A DNA stretch of 64,000 bases from Candidatus Binataceae bacterium (lineage in GTDB: Bacteria > Desulfobacterota > Binatia > Binatales > Binataceae): positions 126,430 through 190,429 of the forward strand of contig DATGHL010000047.1 in assembly GCA_035308025.1 (NCBI GenBank). The letters run 5' to 3'. Position 1 is the first letter of the stretch. Each line of letters begins with the position of its first letter. The notes beneath the pieces are model-generated. The model ran no database searches. It was not told the origin of the DNA and worked only from the letters and a program-made list of their open reading frames with translations. Below, in pieces: positions 9,297 to 16,774 of this stretch. A program made the translations under genes and the position numbers.

Positions 9297-10127
9297 ATGG
9301 AGCATAACGCGATGGAAACCGGGCATATCGAGGGACTGTTGAGTTACCTCGACAACAATGGCGAGCGCCCGTTCGTTTATCTCTACGAGCCGCCTTCAGG
9401 CGTACCGATGCGTTCGCGCGGCAATATCAAACATACGATGAAGGTCTATGACGGGCGGCAGGTCGCCGATCGCCTGACGCTCGACGGCCAGGGTTTCGCC
9501 TTCGTGCATCATGTCAGCAAGGTCGTGAACTTCTATGATCCGGCTGAAGTCGAGCGGGTCTACTATCCTGAAGTCGCGCAGCTGGTTAAGGACGTAACCG
9601 GTGCCGTGCGCGTACAGGTCTTCGATCATAACGTGCGCTGCCGTCCGATGGCCAAAGAGGGGATCAACGGCGCGCGCGAGCCAGTCAAATTCGCGCACAA
9701 CGACTACACGCTCAAATCCGGGCCGCAGCGCGTGCGCGACCTGATGGGTGAGGAGGCCGAAGAGCTACTCAAACATCGGTTCGCCGAGATCAACGTCTGG
9801 CGGCCGATTCGCGGTCCCGTCGAGGAGACCCCCCTCGCCGTTTGCGACGCCCAGAGCATGACGCTCAAGGACTTTGTCGCGACCGATCTAAAATATCGCG
9901 ATCGCACGGGCGAGGTCTATTCGGTCGCCTACAACCCGACCCATCGCTGGTACTACTTTCCGCAGATGAAGCGTGACGAGGCGCTGCTGCTCAAATGCTA
10001 TGACTCGGCGGAGGATGGGCGCGCGCGCTTCACCGCCCATACCGGCTTCGATGATCCGACCAGTCCGCCCGATGCCGCACCGCGCGAGAGTATCGAAGCG
10101 CGGATGCTGCTGTTCTTCGCGGAGTAA
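9297..10127 (+). CDS. CmcJ/NvfI family putative oxidoreductase
   Basis: 276-residue protein with blocks typical of the CmcJ/NvfI family: VMPVR-type N-terminal loop, FDHNVRC, a PVKFAHNDYT motif near residue 130, and FAEINVWRPIRGPVEETPLAVCD near 160-182. These proteins have a Fe(II)/2-oxoglutarate dioxygenase-like fold; CmcJ acts with CmcI in cephamycin methoxylation and NvfI is a fungal endoperoxidase. Bacterial members outside those pathways are uncharacterised. The His-Asn-Asp in HNDYT could include metal ligands (inference). Start ATG at 9297 has GAGGG 8 bases upstream; an in-frame TTG at 9171 is less likely. A strong bidirectional terminator follows. Confidence 0.8.
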   Translation: MEHNAMETGHIEGLLSYLDNNGERPFVYLYEPPSGVPMRSRGNIKHTMKVYDGRQVADRLTLDGQGFAFVHHVSKVVNFYDPAEVERVYYPEVAQLVKDVTGAVRVQVFDHNVRCRPMAKEGINGAREPVKFAHNDYTLKSGPQRVRDLMGEEAEELLKHRFAEINVWRPIRGPVEETPLAVCDAQSMTLKDFVATDLKYRDRTGEVYSVAYNPTHRWYYFPQMKRDEALLLKCYDSAEDGRARFTAHTGFDDPTSPPDAAPRESIEARMLLFFAE

Positions 10128-10188
10128 TCGTCGGCGGGGTTGGTCGCGGCAAGCGAAATCTCTTCGCGAATAAAATTTCTCCAATAAC

Positions 10189-10225
10189 AAAGACGGCCGG
10201 TGGGCGATGCCCACCGGCCGTCTTT
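10189..10225. terminator. Bidirectional intrinsic terminator
   Basis: A perfect 17-base-pair inverted repeat (AAAGACGGCCGGTGGGC, loop GAT, complement ending in TTT) lies between the convergent CmcJ-like and D-aminoacylase-like genes. It carries T runs on both strands. Confidence 0.92.
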
Positions 10226-10252
10226 TGCAGTCTTTCTCTCAGATCGCCGGAC

Positions 10253-11968
10253 TTAAACCCCGACCCCGTGACGCAGCAGCTTGCCGGAAGTCGCGCCCGT
10301 GCACTCACCGTCCTTGAAGGTGCTCTCGCCATTGACAATGATCCAGCGATAGCCTTCCGCTTTCTGCACCCGCCGCCACTCGTTGCCCGGCAGGTCATGC
10401 ACGATCTCGATCGGCTTCACCGCGAGCTTGTCGAAATCATAAACAACCATGTCGGCCGGCGCGCCCTCGCGCAGAAAACCGCGATCCTTGAAGCCCGCGA
10501 TAAAGGCCGGCAGTGCGCTCAACCGCCAGTGAATGTCCTCGAGTGACAGCCACTCCTTTTCGCGGCAGTACTTCACGATGCCTTCCGTCGGGAAGCGCCC
10601 CGCGGTCAGGAACTTCGTATGCGCACCACCGTCGCTCACCCCAAACGGAATCGCCGGGTTGTCGATCAGGTCTTTCATCAGCGTCATGTCCTGATTCACC
10701 GCGGGCGCGAAGAACTCGGTCTTGAGGTCTTCCGACGCCGCGATGTCCAGCATCACATCCACCGGATGCTTGCCGGTTTGCGCCGCGGCCTTGCGCAGCG
10801 TCAGACCCTCGAGGCTCTTATTCTCGGGCTTGGTGCAATCCGTGATGATGATCTGATCAAAGTAACTCGTGATCAGACTCTCGCGCGGCATCTGCGCCTT
10901 CAGCCCCTCGCGACGCCGCGGATCGCCCAACTTCTCCTTGCGCTCCGCCACCGTGCCGGTGGTCGCTTCGCGCCACGCGTCTGAATCGTCAAACAGGTTC
11001 CAGTCCTCAAATGTGAAGCTCAACCCGGCGTCAGTCGTGATGCCCTGCCCGTAAACCCGCAGCCCCTTCTGCCGGCAGCGCTCGAGCCACTTCAGCGTGT
11101 TCCGATGACGATGCGGAAAACGATCCTGCGTCGCCACCGCCTGGTACATAATCGGCCGCCGGCTGATCTCTGCCAACAGCTCGAAATGCTTCGCGTCTTC
11201 CTTCGGATCCCAGCTCACCAGCGTGAGCTCTTGATGACCTTGGCCACGCGCCCCGAGCACCTTCGCCATCTCGATGCAGGTCGCGTCGTGCATGATGTCG
11301 GTGTTCATCGGCGAGCCATCGTAATCGCGCTGCACCGACGACGGCCCATCCGGCTTGAGCCGCTGCGCAGACCAGCCGCAGGCCCCGGCGTCCATCGCCT
11401 CATTCAGGATACGCCGCATCTCTGCGTGCTCCTGCTCAGTCGGCAGCCGTCCGGTCTTCGACTCCTCGATGCCCATCACGTAGCCCAACACCGGATTCAT
11501 CGGCACCGACGGCAGCAGGTTGACCCCCTTCGGCAGCTGATCCAGCTTGTCCATGAACTGCGGATAGGTTTCCCAGTCCCACTGCGGCGCCATCGCCGCC
11601 TTCATCGAGGCAAATGGGATCGCCTCGGTGCGGACCATCGTCAGCATCGCCCGCTCGACATCCGCCTTGTGCACCGGCGCAAAGCCGAAACCACAATTTC
11701 CGATCACCACCGAAGTGATGCCATGCCAGCCCGAGAGCGTCAGGTAGGGATCCCAGAAAATCTGCGCATCGTAATGCGTGTGCAAGTCGATAAAGCCCGG
11801 CGCCACGATCAGCCCGTCGGCCTCGATCACCTGCTTTGCTTCGTGCGCCTGAGTTCGGCCGATCTTCGCGACCTTGCCGTCTTTGATCGCGATGTCATCG
11901 CGGAAGCGCGGCGCCCGCGTTCCGTCCACGATCATCCCGTTCTTCACCACTAAGTCGAATTCTGGCAT
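10253..11968 (-). CDS. D-aminoacylase-like amidohydrolase (amidohydrolase family 3)
   Basis: 571 residues, amidohydrolase superfamily. The metal-binding HxH is in FIDLHTHYDAQ (H63, H65), followed by the family block VVIGNCGFGFAP near 88-99 and a late SDGGAHTKF block carrying the catalytic-site Asp. The order of blocks matches N-acyl-D-amino-acid deacylase-like enzymes, which hydrolyse N-acyl bonds of D-amino acids; the actual substrate may be another cyclic or linear amide. No signal peptide, so cytoplasmic. Start ATG at 11968 gives the canonical short beta-sandwich N-terminus (DLVVKNGMIVDG). Single gene, ending at a shared terminator; the 209 bases upstream hold no other gene. Confidence 0.85.
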   Translation of the reverse strand: MPEFDLVVKNGMIVDGTRAPRFRDDIAIKDGKVAKIGRTQAHEAKQVIEADGLIVAPGFIDLHTHYDAQIFWDPYLTLSGWHGITSVVIGNCGFGFAPVHKADVERAMLTMVRTEAIPFASMKAAMAPQWDWETYPQFMDKLDQLPKGVNLLPSVPMNPVLGYVMGIEESKTGRLPTEQEHAEMRRILNEAMDAGACGWSAQRLKPDGPSSVQRDYDGSPMNTDIMHDATCIEMAKVLGARGQGHQELTLVSWDPKEDAKHFELLAEISRRPIMYQAVATQDRFPHRHRNTLKWLERCRQKGLRVYGQGITTDAGLSFTFEDWNLFDDSDAWREATTGTVAERKEKLGDPRRREGLKAQMPRESLITSYFDQIIITDCTKPENKSLEGLTLRKAAAQTGKHPVDVMLDIAASEDLKTEFFAPAVNQDMTLMKDLIDNPAIPFGVSDGGAHTKFLTAGRFPTEGIVKYCREKEWLSLEDIHWRLSALPAFIAGFKDRGFLREGAPADMVVYDFDKLAVKPIEIVHDLPGNEWRRVQKAEGYRWIIVNGESTFKDGECTGATSGKLLRHGVGV

Positions 11969-12177
11969 ATGCAGATCTCCGCGTTTGGTTGGACTTCCTC
12001 TGCTGTCTGCTCCCCAGGCGAGACCAGGAAGTCAAGGGTTTCCTTCGGTCACTATTTCTGAACGCCACTTATATGCCCGAGCCTAATCGATCCGCGAAAA
12101 CTTGGCAACCGGATTCGGCGGGCGTCGACCGCGCTGCGGCCTTGATTCGCAGTCACGATCCAATCCTTTTCGGCGGT

Positions 12178-12720
12178 TCAGTCCTTTTTCGCGCCAGCCT
12201 CGAGCTCGATGGCGCATGGCACGATCACCCGCGCCACCGCATTGTAGAGCGCGACGTTCATCACCAGCTCCATGATGCGCCGGTTGTCGAGAAAATCGCG
12301 CAGCGCATCAAAGGTCAGCTCGCTCACGCGGACGTTGCGCGTCGCCTCCTCGGCATAGCGCATCACGGCGCGCTCGTTGGCGTCGAACACGGGCGAGGCC
12401 GCGTAATCCGCGAGCTGTTCGAGCTGCTCGCGCCGCACTCCCGCCCGCAACGAAATATTCCAGTGATGCACGAACTCGTATTCCGCCCCAGTCAGCCGCC
12501 CGACCGTCATCAACGCCAGCTCCCGCAGCTTCGGATCGAGCGCGGTGCCGTTGCGACACTCATCGGCGAGCGCGACGAAGCGCCGCAACAGCTTCGGCGC
12601 GTTGGCGACCGTGCGATGGATATGCATCGGCTCGCTCCCGCGGCTTTTGACAAAGTCGTCCCAGACGCCGCGGTCAGCTTCGGCCAATTCGTTGCGCGTC
12701 ACGTAAGGCAATCGTCCCAT
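12178..12720 (-). CDS. Carboxymuconolactone decarboxylase (CMD)-fold protein without redox cysteines
   Basis: 180 residues of the CMD/AhpD-like fold. The DPKLRELALM helix block (residues 62-71) and the conserved His after it (in YEFVHHW) are present. The positions that hold the CxxC pair in AhpD are Ala and Glu here, so this is not a thiol peroxidase reductase; it resembles gamma-carboxymuconolactone decarboxylase-like proteins with a YEx(3)H motif. Start ATG at 12720 has GGGAG upstream. It lies 53 bases downstream of the CGNR regulator gene on the same strand and is probably cotranscribed with it. It contrasts with the CxxU homologue at 39635-40210. Confidence 0.85.
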   Translation of the reverse strand: MGRLPYVTRNELAEADRGVWDDFVKSRGSEPMHIHRTVANAPKLLRRFVALADECRNGTALDPKLRELALMTVGRLTGAEYEFVHHWNISLRAGVRREQLEQLADYAASPVFDANERAVMRYAEEATRNVRVSELTFDALRDFLDNRRIMELVMNVALYNAVARVIVPCAIELEAGAKKD

Positions 12721-12773
12721 GATGATTCTCCCGACAAAATCGGTTCGTTGATGATCGTTACTCGGACCTCTCG

Positions 12774-13442
12774 TTACTCGGACTTCTTGCGCAGATAGTG
12801 GCTGTGGGCCTTCGCGCGATTCCCGCAGGCCTGCATCGAGCACCAGCGCCGCGTCCCGCTCTTGCTGTCGTCGACAAACAGCCAGAGACACTTCGGGTTG
12901 GCGCAGAGGCGGAGGCGAGCGGTCTGGCGTCCGGCCAGCACGTCCGCCGCCGACCATAGCACCGGTGCAAGCAATTCGGCGACGCTCGTCAAATCGCGTT
13001 CGATCCGCCAGCCGATGCGGGAACGTTCGGCTGCGAGCACCCGGCGCGCCGGCGCCTCGTCGAGGGCGCGGTTGAGCTGCGCGATCGCGTCGCGGCTGGG
13101 CTCGCCCCCTCTGGCCAGCCGCGCGAACGTCGCGTAAAGCGCTTCACGGAGCCCGAGCGCCTGCGCCAGCATCAGGCCCGCCGGCGCGGGCGACTTGCGC
13201 GCCCACGCCAGCGCCGCGGCCGCCTGCCGCGTCGTGAGGCATCCTGTGCTGGCCGCCCAATCGATCAACTCTTTGATGTTGTGCAGCGATTCGGCCGTCG
13301 CGCTGCCGCGCCAAGCCAGCGTGTTGGCGAAGTCCATGCAGAGCTGCGGGGTGGGTCCGGCGATCACCTCGCCGCGCGCGCCGTTGCCCCCGCCGCGCCC
13401 ACCGTTCATCCCCTCCGCCACGACATCTTTCATACTAACCAT
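12774..13442 (-). CDS. CGNR zinc finger (ABATE domain) putative regulator
   Basis: About 222 residues. The N-terminal ABATE domain has the typical LCMDFANTLAWRG start, and the C-terminus is a zinc finger with four cysteines (CANPKC, then WCSMQACGNRAKAHSHY), the CGNR signature. Proteins of this type are thought to be DNA-binding stress regulators; direct evidence is scarce. Alternative starts are TTG 13457, ATG 13442 and ATG 13433, none with a good ribosome site; 13442 was taken. The gene is divergent from the VOC gene at 13562, and a 24-base palindrome lies just upstream, which suggests the protein controls both directions, itself and its downstream CMD gene included. Confidence 0.85.
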   Translation of the reverse strand: MVSMKDVVAEGMNGGRGGGNGARGEVIAGPTPQLCMDFANTLAWRGSATAESLHNIKELIDWAASTGCLTTRQAAAALAWARKSPAPAGLMLAQALGLREALYATFARLARGGEPSRDAIAQLNRALDEAPARRVLAAERSRIGWRIERDLTSVAELLAPVLWSAADVLAGRQTARLRLCANPKCLWLFVDDSKSGTRRWCSMQACGNRAKAHSHYLRKKSE

Positions 13443-13450
13443 GAGTGTGG

Positions 13451-13479
13451 TTGACAAGCTCTGTCACTTCAACTATCTA
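13451..13479 (+). promoter_or_regulatory. Candidate sigma70-type promoter for the VOC gene
   Basis: TTGACA at 13451-13456, a 17-base spacer and TATCTA at 13474-13479 on the plus strand, pointing to the VOC gene that starts at 13562. The -10 box is only a partial match. It overlaps the palindrome at 13471-13494. Confidence 0.5.
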
Positions 13480-13494
13480 ACCGGTTAGGTAGTT
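13471..13494. promoter_or_regulatory. Palindromic operator candidate in CGNR/VOC divergent region
   Basis: AACTATCTAACC followed directly by GGTTAGGTAGTT, a 24-base palindrome with one mismatched pair. It covers the -10 region of the candidate plus-strand promoter and lies 29 bases upstream of the assumed CGNR start. This is the usual place for a repressor site; the CGNR protein is the obvious candidate ligand (inference). Confidence 0.6.
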
Positions 13495-13561
13495 AATCGC
13501 AATCAATTCCGGTTGCGACAAACCCCGGGCCACCGCGCCCGGGCAGAGCGAGGAGACGACA

Positions 13562-13951
13562 ATGATCGAGCACCTTTCGTTTGGAGTGAAGGATCTGGCG
13601 CGGGCCCGGCGCTTTTACGACGCCGCGTTCAAGGCGCTCGGCTACGGCTGCGTCGCCGAGTTTCCCGGCGCCGCCGGCTATGGTCCGGCGGGCGCCGATG
13701 CCGGCGGGGCGGGCCTCTGGCTGATGGCGGTCGAGCACCCGGTCGCGGCCGACGAGAAATCCGGCCTGCACCTCTGTCTGGCCGCGCCCAACCGCGCCGC
13801 AGTCGACGCCTTCCACGCGGCGGCCGTCGCCAACGGCGGTCGCGACAACGGCCAGCCGGGCCTGCGCAAGGACTACGGTGACAACTACTATGCCGCCTTC
13901 GCGATCGATCCCGACGGCTACCGGCTCGAGGCTTACTGCGGCAAGGCCTGA
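13562..13951 (+). CDS. VOC family (glyoxalase/bleomycin-resistance-like) protein
   Basis: 129 residues, a single vicinal-oxygen-chelate domain. It begins IEHLSFGVKDLARARRFYDA and ends DPDGYRLEAYCGK, both standard for the family; the first metal-ligand position is His4 and the last Glu is in RLEAY. The fold serves glyoxalases, extradiol dioxygenases and resistance proteins; a short single-domain member like this is most often a lyase or dioxygenase-like enzyme of unknown substrate. The ATG has GAGGAG 7 bases upstream. It is divergent from the CGNR/CMD pair and probably part of the same regulon. A GC-rich hairpin follows 20 bases after the stop. Confidence 0.85.
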   Translation: MIEHLSFGVKDLARARRFYDAAFKALGYGCVAEFPGAAGYGPAGADAGGAGLWLMAVEHPVAADEKSGLHLCLAAPNRAAVDAFHAAAVANGGRDNGQPGLRKDYGDNYYAAFAIDPDGYRLEAYCGKA

Positions 13952-13971
13952 GTCCGCCTGCTTAACTCTCA

Positions 13972-14000
13972 GCGGGACCGGCCCTCACGGCCGGTCCCGC
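13972..14000 (+). terminator. Hairpin terminator after VOC gene
   Basis: GCGGGACCGGCC, loop CTCAC, GGCCGGTCCCGC: a perfect 12-base-pair stem just after the VOC stop codon. There is no T run, so it may act as a rho-independent-like or RNA-stabilising hairpin. Confidence 0.6.
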
Positions 14001-14199
14001 AACAGAGTCTCTGCACGACGCGTCGCCGCCCCTGCTACCGGGAGTTGGCACACCGCTAATCCGAATGTACGGTGACGCCCTGAGCGCTTAGCACTCGCCC
14101 GGCGAATTTTTCTTTTATCTTCGGCCTTTCGCTACGGCACGCCCGTTGCTCAGACCTTCAGCATCCAGCCTCCGCTGGAAAATCTCTGGAGGAAACGCA

Positions 14200-14859
14200 A
14201 TGGCAAGTAAAATTCGGAAACTGTTCGCAACCAGTTCAGGTGTAAAAAGAGCGATGGTGAGTGAGCTCGTCCTCCTCATCGCCGGCGCCATGGTCGGCTC
14301 GGCCTTCGCCGCACAACCCGGGACTTATGCAGCGGGAGCGCCCGCTGCATCAACACATCTTACGAGTTCGTCGTCGACGCTCAAGATCAGCAAGTTCAGC
14401 GTTCTGGGCACTGGCACTGCCGGCGCCGGGTTTCTCGGGACCTGCTTCGGGGAAACCTGCAATGCCTCGGCGGGCGATTGTTTCTGCGAGCAATTTAGCG
14501 GAACGACCACGGCACCCATCCTGGGGCGGTCAACCTGGACGGTCGATTTCACGGAAAACGACGACGATACGACCAACACCGGTAACGGCGGCCGTTGTTT
14601 CCCGTCTGAAGGCGAATTGACGATCACCAGTGCCAAGGGCGATATCCGCGCGGAGATCTCCGGGCCTGCTTGTCAAAATTTTCTCGGCAACGCCTCCGTG
14701 ACCTTCGTTTTGCAGTATGGTCAAGCCTTTCAAATCGACCCGGTATTGAGCGACGGCAAAACTCTCGGGCTCAACGGCGGCGGCAGCTTTTCACTGTCGG
14801 ATAGCGTTAATAGCGCGGGCTTCGTCACAATGACGGCGACCGGCTTCTCCGCGAAATAA
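14200..14859 (+). CDS. Secreted cysteine-containing protein of unknown function
   Basis: 219 residues. A basic N-terminus (KIRKLFATSSGVKR) and a hydrophobic stretch ending SAFAAQ around residue 37 give a long signal peptide. The mature part has a Cys-rich segment with five cysteines near 86-104 (TCFGETCN through CFCEQF) and later two more Cys, likely disulfides outside the cytoplasm. The rest is Thr, Gly and Ser rich with short beta-like strands. I recognise no family. The ATG at 14200 has GGAGG 7 bases upstream. It is convergent with ilvB; a hairpin with T runs on both sides lies between them. Confidence 0.75.
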   Translation: MASKIRKLFATSSGVKRAMVSELVLLIAGAMVGSAFAAQPGTYAAGAPAASTHLTSSSSTLKISKFSVLGTGTAGAGFLGTCFGETCNASAGDCFCEQFSGTTTAPILGRSTWTVDFTENDDDTTNTGNGGRCFPSEGELTITSAKGDIRAEISGPACQNFLGNASVTFVLQYGQAFQIDPVLSDGKTLGLNGGGSFSLSDSVNSAGFVTMTATGFSAK

Positions 14860-14889
14860 GCCCTCGGCGAATTCGCGCAGCGCAAGAAA

Positions 14890-14921
14890 AAAGGGACCGG
14901 TCTGCGCGGGCCGGTTCCTTT
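14890..14921. terminator. Bidirectional terminator between secreted-protein gene and ilvB
   Basis: AAAGGGACCGG and CCGGTTCCTTT pair with a GA/GT imperfection around a short GC-rich loop, flanked by A and T runs. The placement between two convergent stops supports the call. Confidence 0.8.
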
Positions 14922-14933
14922 AATTTCGCGAAT

Positions 14934-16637
14934 CTACGCGAAGAGCATCTCGGACATGGCGCCGCCTGGCGGCATCATCGGCATCACGAGCTCTTCTTTT
15001 GGGATCACAATATCGATCAGCACCGGGCCCGGCGTCGCGAACGCCTCTTTCATCGTCGCCGCGAGGTCCTTGGACTTCTCGATGCGGAAGCCCTTAGCCC
15101 CGTAAGCGTCGGCGAGCTTGACGAAGTTTGGCACCGACATCGCCGAATACGAATAGCGCTCGGCGTAAAACCGCTCCTGCCACTGCCGCACCATCCCGAG
15201 GTAGTAGTTGTTCAGGATGATGACCTTGATATCGACGTTGTACTGCACCGCGGTGCCGAGCTCCTGGATATTCATCTGGATCGAACCGTCACCCGAGACC
15301 ACCACGACGTTACGGTCGGGGGCGGCGAACTTCGCGCCGATCCCGGCCGGCAGCCCGTAGCCCATCGTGCCGAGGCCGCCCGAGGTCAGCAGCGAGCGCG
15401 GCCGCTCGAACGGGAAGAGCTGCGCGATCCACATCTGATGCTGCCCAACGTCGGTCGCGATGATGCAATCGCCCTTGGTCAGGGTGTGCAGCTCCTCGAT
15501 CACGTGCATCGGTGAGACCGCCTCGCGCGCACGGTCGTGGCCGTTTTCATAGAGCGGCTTCGCGCGTTTCCATTCGAGAATCTGCTGATGCCACGCCGAC
15601 CAGGCGGCCTTGCGCCGACCGATACTCTCGCGCGCGCGCACCACCTCGAGCATGTCGATGAGCACCGTTTTGATATCCCCGACGATAGGAATATCGACGC
15701 GGACGTTCTTCGAGATCGACGACGGATCGATATCCATGTGGATGATGGTCTTGGCCTTGGGCGCGAAGTCGGCGATGCGCCCGGTGACGCGATCGTCGAA
15801 ACGCGCGCCCACCGCGATCAGGCAATCGGTGTTGCAGACGGCGTTGTTGGTGCCGTAGGAGCCGTGCATCCCGAGCATCCCGAGGCAGAGCGGGTCGGAC
15901 GCCGGAAAGGAGCCGAGGCCCATCAGGGTTTCCGTGGTCGGGATGCCGAGGCCGCGCACCAACTGGGCGAGCTCCGGCGCCGCGCCTGACCACTGCACGC
16001 CGCCGCCTACGTAGAAGAGCGGTTTTTCGCTCTGCTCGATCGCCTCGATCGCGCGCTCGATCTGGCGCGGATTACCCTTCATGGTCGGCTTGTAACCGCG
16101 CCGCTCGACCGGTTCAGTAGGCTCGAACTCACACAGCGCCTGCTGGACATCCTTCGGTACATCGACTACCACCGGGCCGGGACGACCGCTGCCCGCGATA
16201 TAGAAAGCCTCTTTGACCGCGCGCCCGAGATCCTTAACGTCCTTTACGAGGTAGTTGTGCTTGGTGCAGGGACGCGTGATACCGACGAAGTCCACCTCCT
16301 GAAAAGCGTCGTTGCCGATCAGCGCCGTACCGACCTGACCGGAGATCACCACCAGCGGGGTCGAATCCATGTAGGCGTCGGCGATCCCGGTGACGGCATT
16401 GGTCGCCCCCGGACCCGACGTTACGATCACCACACCCGGCCGTCCGCTGACGCGCGCATAGCCTTCGGCCATGTGCGTCGCGCCCTGCTCGTGACGTACG
16501 AGGACATGACGCAGCTTCGAGTCGAGCAGCGCGTCGTAGGTCGGTAGAATCGCGCCGCCCGGATAGCCGAAAATAACGTCGGCGCCCTCAGCGATGAGGC
16601 TTTCGATTATGATCTGGGCGCCGGTCAGTTTTTTCAT
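14934..16637 (-). CDS. ilvB: Acetolactate synthase large (catalytic) subunit
   Basis: 567-residue thiamine-diphosphate enzyme that condenses two pyruvates, or pyruvate and 2-oxobutyrate, in branched-chain amino acid synthesis. The N-terminal FGYPGGAILPTYDAL block contains the cofactor-activating Glu region (RHEQGATHMAEGYAR, residues about 49-63), and the C-terminal TPP/Mg motif GDGSIQMNIQELGTAVQYN...NNYYLGMVRQWQ is complete. A proof of biosynthetic rather than catabolic type is the central FAD-domain block HGSYGTNNAV. The usual regulatory subunit gene ilvN/ilvH is not adjacent. The ATG at 16637 is preceded by an imperfect purine-rich site. Upstream are 137 bases without a gene. Confidence 0.93.
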   Translation of the reverse strand: MKKLTGAQIIIESLIAEGADVIFGYPGGAILPTYDALLDSKLRHVLVRHEQGATHMAEGYARVSGRPGVVIVTSGPGATNAVTGIADAYMDSTPLVVISGQVGTALIGNDAFQEVDFVGITRPCTKHNYLVKDVKDLGRAVKEAFYIAGSGRPGPVVVDVPKDVQQALCEFEPTEPVERRGYKPTMKGNPRQIERAIEAIEQSEKPLFYVGGGVQWSGAAPELAQLVRGLGIPTTETLMGLGSFPASDPLCLGMLGMHGSYGTNNAVCNTDCLIAVGARFDDRVTGRIADFAPKAKTIIHMDIDPSSISKNVRVDIPIVGDIKTVLIDMLEVVRARESIGRRKAAWSAWHQQILEWKRAKPLYENGHDRAREAVSPMHVIEELHTLTKGDCIIATDVGQHQMWIAQLFPFERPRSLLTSGGLGTMGYGLPAGIGAKFAAPDRNVVVVSGDGSIQMNIQELGTAVQYNVDIKVIILNNYYLGMVRQWQERFYAERYSYSAMSVPNFVKLADAYGAKGFRIEKSKDLAATMKEAFATPGPVLIDIVIPKEELVMPMMPPGGAMSEMLFA

Positions 16638-16774
16638 CGAAGTTCCATTGGCGACGTTGCTTCGCGCACTTTCCGCTTTTTGAAGAGCCTAAGAGGATAC
16701 ACTACGCCGGCGCGCTGTGACAACGCAGCTCTTTCTGAAATTCCGATTAAATCCGCGCAGCCGCGCGGCCGATC

